From the NCBI GenBank assembly GCA_025093985.1, contig JACAAK010000016.1:369917-433916 (forward strand): a DNA stretch of 64,000 nt. Reading direction: 5' to 3'. Both the position numbers and the translations under genes were made by a program. Positions 49,231 to 59,441 of this stretch are shown here, piece by piece (the first letter of the stretch is position 1; every line of letters starts with the position of its first letter). Below the pieces are notes generated by a model that was not told where the DNA came from, made no database searches, and saw only the letters and a program-made list of their open reading frames with translations. The DNA comes from Calvatia gigantea. Its lineage: Eukaryota > Basidiomycota > Agaricomycetes > Agaricales > Lycoperdaceae.

Positions 49231-51398
49231 ATGGCAAGCACGCCTATATCACATCAGCGATCGGGGTTTAACGTATTTGTCGCTAAGGCAGACAAGGCAT
49301 ACAAGCAGTTTGCAAGGGAGACCCGTGGTCGTTGGGTTGGACCCGTTCCAATTCTCGACTTTCTGGGTCTCCTTCCACCTCTAGGATCTTACCCCGCTCC
49401 TCCAGAGAAGATTTTCAATGGCATACCCAGTGACAAGCTTGAGAAGGATATGTATCCCGAATTGGTAACTCATAGGACATTCGGATATTCGCTGCGTGTT
49501 CACCGCGCTCTAGGTTGACGCCCTCAAATCCCTCAACTTCAAGAGCTTGCAATTTGCAAATACTAGCAATTATCAAGACGACAAGGCGCCTGCCCACAAA
49601 CAGTGGAGGGCGGATATCTCTACCTATACCTGGGAAGTTGAGCTCGAGGATCAGGATGACCCGACTTACCCCGGCGCACTCAAGGAGAAAACTCCTTCAC
49701 CAACGCATATTTCCGACCTTCTTCTCTCTTTCGAACTCAAGCGGGGCAAGCATGACCCATTCTGCGACAAACCCGACGGACCTGATGCCCGTTTTGAGAG
49801 TGCCTATCCAGAAACTCAGGGACAAATTGCGGCGATCCTGAATGAAATGCTTTCGTATTCGTTCAGGACACATGCATTTTCGGTTTTCATGGACGGCCAT
49901 ATTGCGCGCCTCTTTCGTGCTGACAGGGCTGGTGTCCTTGTCTCGGAGGCCTTCGACTATCGCGCTAAGCCAACGCACCTCACCGAATTTCTCCATCGCT
50001 TTGACAACACGACACCCAGCGAACGCGGAATCGATAGCACGGTTGGTCGTGGCCTTCAGGTAATACAAGTTCCGGCTACCAACCTTTCGTTAGACCGCAT
50101 TAAAGTCAAGCTGGAGGGGAGTCTGCCGCACACAGAATCACTTGTAAGCCGGGGTCGCCGTGTTGTCCAGGTCCGTGAAGAAAACTCGAAAGAATTTCGC
50201 ATCATGAAAGATGGATGGAGGGCAAACTTACCGGGAATGACGGCGGAGTGGAACATTGTCGCTGAGTTACATCGGAATCAAGTTCCCCATGTCCCAAGAA
50301 TTTTGTCAGGAGGTGACATCCGAGGGGAGCACCATCAAACTCTGACCCAGGAATTTGCGGACAGCTGGTGGAGAGTTGGACGTAAGACAAAGCTTACTCC
50401 GCGAGTACATTACCGCTTCATTGAGGAGGACGCCGGAAAGCCACTTGAGAAGTTCGAAAATGCAAAGGAGTTGACGTGCGTCCTTGCAGATGTCATCGAA
50501 GGTATGTACCCCATGGGATGTATGCTTCTACCCCTGACTGGGAATTTGAACTGTAGCCCTCCAAGTTGCTTGGGTCCGATGCCGTTATTTACATCGTGAC
50601 GTTAGCTCTAAAAATATCATGATCAGTCCAGGTGGCAAAGGGAGTCTGATCGACTGGGAGTTTGCGAAAAAGGTACCGGAAGGAGAGGAACCCCAGAAAT
50701 ACATCAGAGCTTATGACCGCACAGTAAGTCTCTGCCTTCCTCGCCATAAATTCTTCTCATGTCCTATGTAGGGCACATGGGCATATATTTCTGCTGCTCT
50801 TTTGAGGCACCCGGGAAAACCCCATTCACCCCTTGATGACCTCCAGTCTGTATACTGGGTTGCATTTGAGAACGCGCTCAACTACCTCAACCACGAATAC
50901 GGTGATCTACCAGATGCTGCCCTTTGTCTGACGGAATACAATGCATTGAGCAAGCGGGGTGGACGTCACAAGCTCGCACACCTTACTGAACCACGTTTAA
51001 TCGAGTTTCTGGGGAACCCTGCGTTTTCAAACCTCATGTATGATTTTTGCGACATGATGCATTCTGCCGATTTATGGGAGGGCAAAGTTGTCCTATCCGG
51101 AGGTCCCGCTCAGGCGGGGCCCCAACCCCCCGAGGTTCCCGGCCACAGCAGAATCCTGGAAAGATTTCACCAAGCCCTTGATTGTCCTGACGACCATTGG
51201 TCGCCAAAGCGTAACGACACGCCTCGACTCTGGGATATTGTAGGGCTGATTGAGCGTGGTGCGCCAGATACCCCAACGAGCAGTCGCTCCACTGCATCAC
51301 AGAAGCGCCTTCACCCCTCCGGAAGGACCAGTGAAGTTGGCGAGCTCCGGCGTAGCAAGCGGGCTAAACCCGGTATATCCACGTCTTCGACCGGCTAA
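49231..51398 (+). CDS. FunK1-type fungal protein kinase (intact)
   Basis: Four exons (49231-49464, 49514-50501, 50557-50723, 50772-51398) join in frame to 671 residues. The N-terminal half holds the FunK1 lead region (HISDLLLSFELKRGKHDPF, AILNEMLSYSFRTHAFSVF). The catalytic part shows GMTAEWNIVAELHRNQVPHV, LHRDVSSKNIMIS with Asp422 and Asn427, LIDWEFAKK replacing DFG (DWE at 440-442), and GTWAYISAALL as the activation-segment end. After DDLQSVYWVAFENALNYLN, a low-complexity basic tail follows (RRSKRAKPGISTSS). FunK1 kinases are specific to multicellular basidiomycetes and relatives and are often multiplied; their substrates are unknown. The gene lies inside an SDR copy that it splits, so it arrived with a segment of about 3.2 kb. 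Confidence 0.88.
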
Positions 51399-51474
51399 AT
51401 ACTTGCTAGGTATCTATATATATGCGGGTAGAAGGATTGTTTTTTACAAAAAAAATTGTATTGCATTTCCGCTT

Positions 51475-51660
51475 CCTTATTAACCTGCCAGCATTAGTTC
51501 TTGCGAAATGCTTAACTGCTTCAAATTCTAAGCCTGTGTTGGTATTGACGACGGAAAGGTACTGTGCTAATTTGACCGCGCAGGAGCTGGAGATTGATTC
51601 CTTCACAACGACTTCGATTCCACTTTCGAAGTCAAACCATATCTATATACAGCATGAAGA
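51475..51660 (-). pseudogene. SDR copy S3, first exon (continues the split copy)
   Basis: Minus strand: VVNTNTGLEFEAVKHFARTN and AGRLI match VVGANIGLCFEAIQHFARME of S1. Upstream (51606-51580) KESISSSCAVKLAQ replaces the KKSPFGFIHDQLST start. The frame then runs into sequence of the FunK1 segment at about 51475. Confidence 0.55.
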
Positions 51661-52530
51661 GCTCCAAGTGGCTCCTAGCTAAGCTACAAGCAGGATTAGG
51701 TGTGCCGAAATTCGCCACACACACGGCGGGAGGTTGAGTTCCGGGGGAATTCGGACTATGACTACGACACAGCACGGTGGGACGTCGAGGTGCCGCCGTC
51801 AACTGACCGACGGCCAACAAAATGCAGCTTTAACCATCGGCGCTTCTGATACGGCACCTCAACGTAGCAGGGTAGTTGGTTTGATAACTTTGACATAATA
51901 TCGGTAAGAAGAACGGGCGCCCTCGCCCGATCTTGAACTCTTTGTGTTGGATTTGACGAACCCAACATAGCCGCGCAGGCCCCATGGATTAACGGGAGAT
52001 ATAAGGAGTCCAAGGAGGTCGAATGCATTCAAGCCGAGGCGGCGAAGTATACAAACAGAATTACGTTGCCATAATCGGGGTGCAACACTAGCATGAACTG
52101 AAACACGGTGAAGGATATACCATAGGACACCGCATGATTCTCCAGGTATCTGGCGTGTCGAGACGGGCCGTAAAGGTGAAGTCCAGACAGCCTAAATGTT
52201 GTATCCCTTGTGTTTCACCATAACACTGTGGACGTATGTGTATGTAGGGAGCCGTTGGAGTCGTTTGGAATGAGGCAGGATCCAGGTATTGGAAATGCCG
52301 GGGAAGTGCAATTGGACGAGGAGCACGTCAGAGCAGCAATGGGTTCCGCCGCACCTGCCATGTTATTGGGGTGCGATCTCTTGTCCACAGATCACAACTC
52401 CTCCACCTCCAAAGGAGACAAAAAACTTTTAGAATCCATGCTGTTAACCCAAACCCGGCTTGGGTGGAATGCTGACCTTCCTAACACTCTTTTCAAGCTC
52501 ACATTCTCAATGACGCTCGGATAATCAACT
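51661..52530. repeat. Upstream region of SDR copy S3
   Basis: Collinear with 43740-44870, and therefore the 5' flank of the split copy. Minus-strand frames are not held. It marks the right end of the SDR duplication. Confidence 0.5.
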
Positions 52531-53369
52531 TTTTTTAATCCTCAATCAGGGTCTACTATAAAGCGAAAGTTCTTCATGGTCCTTCCTCCCGGGATATGAA
52601 GTGTCATAGCTCAGGTCGGTTGATTTCAAAGGTACTTCTAGCTCAGGAACCCCACAACTCTCAACAAATCCCCCCGTTTTATGCCTTGACGCAGCACCAC
52701 TGCCTAGGGAATTTGAGGGCCCAATGGTGAACTGAACCTCGAACCAGCCAGCTCTTGTTTACCAAGCCTTTCATACCTCCAGTGCCTCAATGCGCCTCGC
52801 CAAAGGTCCTCAACTTCCTTACTCAGTGCAGCTTCCCGAAACGACCCTGCTTAATCAGAACCACAACTGACCTTCAGATTCGTACCCTTTTCACCAATGT
52901 CGTACCACAGAGTAAGGGCCTTTCCATGACTATGGATTTTCCAGGCCTTTACCTCGGCATCCCTCACTTGTGACTTTAAGGGGATAGGGTGCATATAGAT
53001 ATTCCTTCAATTTCACAATCGTGACAGGCCAATGATATGATGATAGCTGCTTAATTCATGGGTTCCCCACCCGTTGAGACATATCATCCACTAATGACCA
53101 TTTCTAGGACTTAGCATTGCACCACTTTTCATCAACTAACCCCCAGTCGACATTAGAATACCTGGCCAGCCATCATCACAGCACGCATGGCTGCATTTCC
53201 AAGTGGTGGTGCACCAATGAAGTCATACTTAGAATTGCGCACATTATTGTTGTGGCTCGCTCGCATGCACTCCCCATTTGTCAAAGAGGAAGCATGCACT
53301 GATGCCAGTAATAACCCAATCCTGCCGTAGTGCTATTTTTGGTCTGTTCAATGGTGCATCCTTGTTTTG
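52531..53369. other. No gene recognised; CpG content falls across this stretch
   Basis: Short frames only. CpG is still present to about 53000 and is rare after about 53040. No repeat partner was found in the window. Confidence 0.4.
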
Positions 53370-53911
53370 GGAAGCCTTTTTGCCAGTCAACCAAAGGCTA
53401 TCACAGCTACATGGGCCTTTAAGGTGGTGATTGTGAGGAACATAGAGCTCAACTGGGCAGTTCACATAGTGCCCTTCAAAGAGTATAATTAGAACATGCA
53501 AAATGATCTGATACCCCTAATTCATTGGTCTCAGACATGTTTTCTTCTCATTCTTATAGACTAGCTTAATATCTGATTTGTCTGGATTGAGGGTGATCTT
53601 ATGCACTGAGTTGTCTAAATTCCAGCCTAGACACTGTTGAGCTGGATGGTGATGGTAAGCATGGTGGAGTTAGTGTCCTTTGTTGTCCCAGTGATTGCAT
53701 AAGCATTGGGCATCATGTGCTAGTATTCATCCTCTTTCAGCACAAGCCCACATACTTTCTATCAATGTGAGAAAATACTAGGATGTGATCCCAAAGCACT
53801 AAAATATGCTTCACCATGTGTCACCTCCATTACAACTGCAGTTGGAGCCCCAGTGTAGTTGAAACCAACCTAATGTATCCTCATGGATTCTAGAGCCAGT
53901 ACTAATTTACT
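53370..53911 (+). repeat. Orphan 5' flank of the 7-TM family, copy F
   Basis: It aligns with 9185-9600 and 21140-21710 (TTCACATAGTGCCCTTCAAAG, AAAATGATCTGATAC, ACAACTGCAGTTGGAGCCCC). Homology ends at about 53911, just before the TATA box, where unrelated DNA starts with TGTATTACG. Almost every CpG of copy D is TpG or CpA here. Confidence 0.65.
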
Positions 53912-54281
53912 GTATTACGAACTTACTACACTCCCAGACTCTCCTGTTGATGTATTAACCTTCTATCTAGACTTTTCCTTTATTCTTCTATACCCCAGTC
54001 TGTTCTTTATTTATTTACCCCATGTACTTCTACCTTTGCTTCTTATGATTCATCCTGAATCATGTTCCTGTTTCACCTTTATCTTTTCTCATCATCAGAC
54101 TCTTCTTTACTCATCTCTATCTTCTTGTGATTTGTACCCCTTCCTTTCCATTCATCTTACTCATCCCTATGACTCCCTATATTACCAATTAACCCATAGT
54201 GGTTTCCCATTGACTCATGTTTGTTTACTATGTAATCTCCCATCTCCTCCTCATAGCTAGTATATAAACCTAAGTAGTACC
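53912..54281. other. Older insertion with pyrimidine-rich strand, possible LTR piece
   Basis: It begins TGTATTACG at the break in copy F and is T+C-rich on plus, with a TATATAAACC element at about 54261-54270. It ends at the 5-bp site (GTACC) where the 9.46-kb element inserted, and may continue after 63745. A 125-codon open frame (53883-54260) is a by-product of the base skew and not a credible gene. Confidence 0.35.
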
Positions 54282-54870
54282 TGTTGAGAGAACAAGTAGA
54301 CATCCCAATATAATCACACTACATAAGTAGCTTGCGCTAGCAGTGGAGGGTAGTCATACATATCTGGGAGGTGGTCCAAGGAGGAAGTAGCATGTAAGAG
54401 TGGACATAGTCCTGCATATCTTAGCATACTGATATCATATTGTAGCAGGCATAGCCCAGCATACATAGCATATCCTAGAGAGTCTTAAGAGAGATAGAAG
54501 TGAGCTTAAGAAGCAGTAGAGAGGAAAGACTATAGTGTCTTAGCCCATAAGAGCATAGGCAAAAGCCTCTACATAAGGCATACAAAAGAACTACATACTT
54601 ATAGTAAAGTTCCTGGTCTGTGCACTCTAAACCCTTATATGGGTGAGGTCTAAACTACCAGTAGCATAATGTGAGCATACTGGGCATGTCTGCATATACT
54701 AGAAGGTTCCATGTGTAGTATCTACCTGCTACACTAGATGTAGTATCCTACATGTGTAGTTCATTTATAGATGTCTGTTATTATCAACCCTCTGAAGGTG
54801 AATAGCTCGAAGACCCATTACAGCTATAAATAGACTGAACCAACATAGTGGTACAGATCAAGATTCAACA
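54282..54870 (-). repeat. 3' LTR of the retrotransposon (left on plus strand)
   Basis: 589 bp, same length as its partner. About 31 differences by eye, nearly all transitions, clustered in the outer parts; the middle (about 54420-54600) is identical. Confidence 0.8.
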
Positions 54871-54884
54871 CTTCTCCTCACTTG
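54871..54884 (-). other. Polypurine tract of the LTR element
   Basis: Minus strand reads CAAGTGAGGAGAAG directly before TGTTGAATC, the expected place for the plus-strand primer. Confidence 0.5.
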
Positions 54885-56839
54885 AAGGGGGGAAGATAAT
54901 TGCTTCAATGAATAAAGTGGTATTTAAACCAAACAATTTAAACATTGGAATCTTCAGTGCTGTAATGGCAAAGCCATTTTCACACATGAAAATCGCTAAT
55001 CTAAGGCATACAAGCCTAATCTAATGATTGCATCAAACCTTCCTGTAGTAGTACGACCTAATCTAGTATAATAAAAGAGTACTTGATCACTGTAGAACAC
55101 TATGGCCATTGATGACAGATAGTGGTGGCTATGGGATGACCACTGTGCTTAACAAAAAGCAATTCTAACAGTGTACCATATGACCAGTCGTGATTCTGGC
55201 CAGACCAGGTGGTAAAACCATTCCAATGTGTCTATACAGAGCTATGGGACCCCTCCAATGAGCCATGACTTGGGAAATAAGTCCGACACACTTAATCTAA
55301 AAGGATGATTGGTGTGTTCACAAGGAAATGCCACTGTTGCTAGATTAACGAACATCACTCAGCACTAATGACGCGTATGAACGCATTCATATACAATCCA
55401 TAGGGATACGTAGGAGAACAGTTCACGTGACATCCAAAATCTTAGATGTTCTACATATTTAGAGAAGAATGCAGACCCAGAAAACGGGCTAAAACACAGC
55501 CCAGAACAAACAGATACCCAGAATCCTCCTGTATTTCCAATGTTTCACTAATCTAACAGGTTGTGGCTCTCTTGGCACACGATCTAATCTACCAGTTTGT
55601 ACCTTGCTTGATAATATGTTCCTAGTTGTATAATCATTGTCTTGTCATAACAAGCACCCAAATAATATATAAACCCCCTCTGAGGTGTCAGACGTGGCAA
55701 GGAACCTACTAGCCATTGCCCAGCCTTCAGAGCGCAGTGAAAAGTGATCTATTGTGCCTGAGCGAAGCAAAGTAATAAGTTCTTTCAAGATTAACTGGAT
55801 TAAGTGACTTGAGCTAAGGTTGAGACCTTTGTAATCTAAGAAGAAGACCTCGGCTTACTTGTGAAGTGAGCTTAGATTAAGAGTGTATTGCATCACTACA
55901 CCCTGGTACTTGGAGTATCACAAGTGTAGGACAGTGCGCTTCTGGTCATTGACTTGATAAGGGTGAATCTTAGGGAGTACCTGAGGTTCTGTGTTTTGTT
56001 AACTTCTTAGATAAGGGATGTGAGTTGCGCTTTTTACAAATGTAACTTGGCTTTGCTCTTCTTAGTGAAGATAGCTAGTTATTCTGGTGTTCTCTACGCA
56101 TTGTTGTTTCATGTTATTTTGTGGAATTGTCCCTCATATTGTCAGATTGCCTCCCCACAAAGTTGCCTTGTGCAGAAATCTTTAAAAATCTATTCTGTCA
56201 GCTTAATCTAAGCCGTACATCCATATCACATTTAGTATTCTATTTCTGCCTCTTTAGCACTAGAGTGGCAAAGCCAATCTGCAAGCATCAAAGTCATCAA
56301 TGATTAAAGTGGAATTAACCAGCTTAGAAAAGTTGGAAGCCTGTAGCAGAGAAGAATTGACTATGGTATGTGATAATGGCCATAAAGGATGCAACGGCAT
56401 TTAAACCATTAATGTCAAATATCCTATAGCTCAATTTTAACTCTTACGTATAATCTGCTTTGACTTTTGTCTGAGAGCAAAGAGTAGGAAAGCTTAAAAG
56501 CTCCTCCAGAAATTATGATCTCAATTCACAAAGTGAAGAGTTCAGTAAATCTGCTTTCCACGTAAGGTGCAGAAAAGAAAGAAACCATTCAGATGCAAAA
56601 TCCTAAATGATAAATCACTGGTCACTATCATTTATGATTATTGCGAGATCAGGAAAGCAGCAACACTCATGCCAGTATAACCAAGGCCATTGTTGTTTTA
56701 CTATGTTGATCAATCAAATACGGCAGTCCTGTGAGCCAGCAATGTCATGAGACAAGCCTTGTTCTGATTTTACTCGAACAATTTCCAAATTAATGGAATC
56801 ATGAATGGAAGTGCTCAAAAACACTTTTTAATGTTTTTT
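54885..56839. other. Inside of the LTR element, no gene
   Basis: AT-rich and CpG-poor. Repeated CTAATCTAAG/CTTAGATTAAG words occur at 54995-55030 and 55845-55880. A TATATAAACCCCC element at about 55668 may be part of another LTR, but no end pair was found. Confidence 0.35.
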
Positions 56840-57600
56840 CCATCAACTCCAAAGAGGTGGAAGGATCATAAATAAAACCCTAAATATTTTTCCTTCAACT
56901 CATCAGAGGAGGATGGATATTACTCCAAGTAGATGTTTTACTACTTTAACTCGTAAACGAGGCAGAAGGTTACATTCAAAACCTATTGGTTTTATCTTGA
57001 CTTTGATTAGAAGGAGAAAGGATTAATTAAAACCCTAAATATTATTTTTACAGTCGACTCTTGAATAAGTATGAAGGAATAACTTCCTGAAATATTTTTA
57101 CCAACAACTCACAAGAGGTGGAAGGAATATTTTCCTAATATTTTATCCTGCAACTCACAAAAGAAGGAAAGGGTAAATCCCTGCTACTATTTTTGCCTAA
57201 GGCGCTCAACTTGAAATGTCAGCGGGGATAGCTCCCCAATATTTTCTCCTCCTGCTTTGTAAAGCAGGGAAGGGATAGTTCCCTATTATTTTTCACCTGC
57301 AATTCAAACGTAAAGCGGTGTAGAATAACTTCCATAATTGTTTTATTATCAACTCACGAAGAGGAGATAGGTACAGTTTAAAGACCTAACTTGTTTTTCC
57401 TATGACCCATAAGAGGAGAAGGGTAAAGTGTTTAAACCCATACTTGTTTTTCCCTTGAACTTGTTAAAGTAGGAGGGTACAACTTTTTAAACCCGCAAAT
57501 ATATCTATCCAGCAACTGTGACAGAAAGGAATATTGAAACCTTTTACTATTTTCCCATCAATTCAAAGAAGAGGGTGGACTGTAAAGGACCATTATACTC
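56840..57600. repeat. Degenerate tandem repeat with hairpin in each unit
   Basis: About 14 units of 45-60 nt have the consensus layout TTTT-CC..CAACTC.(C)A.AAGAGG.GGAAGG-(loop)-CTTCC..AATA. Each unit can fold, and the stem bases change together: GAAGGAATAACTTCC (57072-57086), GGAAGGAATATTTTCC (57120-57135), GGGGATAGCTCCCC (57224-57237), AGGGATAGTTCCCT (57271-57284). One unit has a perfect CCTGCTTTGTAAAGCAGG (57251-57268). Confidence 0.6.
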
Positions 57601-57975
57601 GTAAGACATAGGATCTGGTAGCATGATGTGGCAGCACTTGTGCCAGCTTTTCAAGGCCATTAATCTTTATAGTCAAAGTGAGGTCAACAAAGTGGTTGGA
57701 AAAGTGGATAAAGATCCAGCATAATCATTTCCACATAATGCTGTAGCATTCGTCTGTGTCTTCCTTTAAATCCTTCAAGCTGAAGCCCATTGGATCATTC
57801 TACACAAATTCTCTTATCCAGACTGTTAAACAGTTTTAATCATCAATGCTATGTATATCTCACATACGGCAGAATAACTGGAGAATTAAATCATGAAGGT
57901 GATTATAATATCAGCTCTTCAGAGTGAATTATGTCAGTTTTTACACCATTCCCTTGCTTTTCAGCAATAATCATA

Positions 57976-59439
57976 CAGTAAGGGACAAAACCGTTCCAAT
58001 GTTTTGAACTTTTCAGAAGATCAGCTCATAACTCAAGGACTACTGTGGCTGTGCACTTCCTAATTTAATTGTAGATAGTCCAGTATCTTATCTAATCATA
58101 TGCAAAGTATGATTATGTAATCCTTTGTTTTGGGGGAGTTATTAATTAATTAATATTTTAAGTACATTGGAACAGTTTTGTCCCTCTCAAATTCTGAGCA
58201 CATGACTTCGTTTATTGCAATCAAATAAATACAAATAAAATCATGTGACCATGTAGGGTGATGTATAAATGGATGTGCTTATTCTCAGGTGCAAATTAAC
58301 TCCCCCACTATACCTTTACAACTATATGCGCTCTCTTTCCTCTACTCAGACCAATAGAGTCCTCTCTTACCTGGACCAAGGGAAATCTGCTCATCATATT
58401 GCTTCTATTACTGGTCTGGGAGTCAGTACTATTTCTAGGATTCGCTCCAAACATAGATCAACACTTTCCAAATCTGTTGGTGGCCGCCCATCTAAACTTT
58501 CTCCCTCTGATATCCACTATTCTGTTCGCCTCATCACCTCTCGCAAGGCTGACAATGCCTCCCAAGTCACCAAATCACTTCAAAATGTTATTGCCCAGCC
58601 TGTATCCACCAAAACAGTGCGCAGGGCACTCAGAGGAGCTGGAATGAAGGCTGTAGTCAAGCGGAAACGACCTAAACTTACTGCTGTCCATAGGAGGAAA
58701 AGGTTGGAGTGGGCAGAAGCACATGTTAACTGGACCCTGGAGGACTGGAAGAGGGTTATTTGGACAGATGAGTCCAAAATCAATCGGTTTGGATCAGATG
58801 AAGGGTTTGGGTATGGAAAAAGGCAGGAGAGGGCTGAATGATAGATTGGTTGAGGGAACAGTCAAGTTTGGTGGAGGAAATGTGCTGATCTGGGTTGTAT
58901 GCTGTGGGATGGAGTGGGGTTTGCCACTAAAATTGAAGGGAAGATGGATGCTGACCTTTATGTTCAAATTTTGGGGGATGAACTAAAGAGGAGCATCAGG
59001 TTGGTATGGGAAGAATGAGGAGGATATTGGTCTTCCAACAGGACAATGACCCCAAACACAAGAACAAAAAGGCTACAAAACTGGCATAGATTGAGTCTGA
59101 ATTGGAGGTTATGGTATGGCCCCCACAGTCTCCAGACCTTAATCCCATTGAACATCTCTGGACTCACCTCAAGAATAAGCTGGGAGAGTATGATACTCCT
59201 CCTGATAGCATGAATACCCTATGGGAGAGGATTACAAAAGGAGTGGGATGACATAGAACCAGAAGTGTGTCAGAATCTGATCTAAAACAAAGGATTACAT
59301 AATCATACTTTGCATATGATTAGATAAGATACTGGACTATCTACAATTAAATTAGGAAGTGCACAGCCACAGTAGTCCTTGAGATATGAGCTGATCTTCT
59401 GAGAAGTTCAAAACATTGGAACGGTTTTGTCCCTTACTG
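57976..59439 (+). mobile_element. Tc1/mariner-family DNA transposon
   Basis: 1,464 bp between TA dinucleotides (57974-57975 and 59440-59441). The terminal inverted repeats are 156 bp (57976-58131 and 59284-59439), start CAGTAAGGGACAAAACCG and differ at two positions only. The near-identical ends contrast with the broken transposase inside, so the ends are younger or were homogenised. It is nested in the LTR element. Confidence 0.85.
58327..59290 (+). pseudogene. Tc1-like transposase, frameshifted
   Basis: The start is probably at 58327 (MRSLSSTQTNRVLSYLDQG); an upstream ATG at 58269 is also in frame. The N-terminal helix-turn-helix (HHIASITGLGVSTISRIR) and second DNA-binding motif (KTVRRALRGAGMKAV) are followed by the DDE core: WTDESKINRFGSD (first Asp), then after frameshifts near 58808, 58840 and 58900 DADLYVQILGDEL, QQDNDPKHKNKKA-like sequence (second Asp, about 59040) and WPPQSPDLNPIEHLWTHLK (Glu, about 59118-59170). 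Stops also occur. The enzyme would cut and paste DNA at TA sites; this copy cannot be made as one protein. Confidence 0.85.
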
Positions 59440-59441
59440 TA

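Noticed and set aside
53883..54260. 125-codon open frame on plus
   Set aside because: The strand is strongly T+C-rich, the protein is only Leu/Ser/Pro/Tyr-rich with no motif, and the frame bridges the junction between the 7-TM flank and an insertion.
55640..56000. Possible solo LTR with a TATATAAACCCCC box
   Set aside because: No TG..CA ends, target duplication or second copy could be found in the window.
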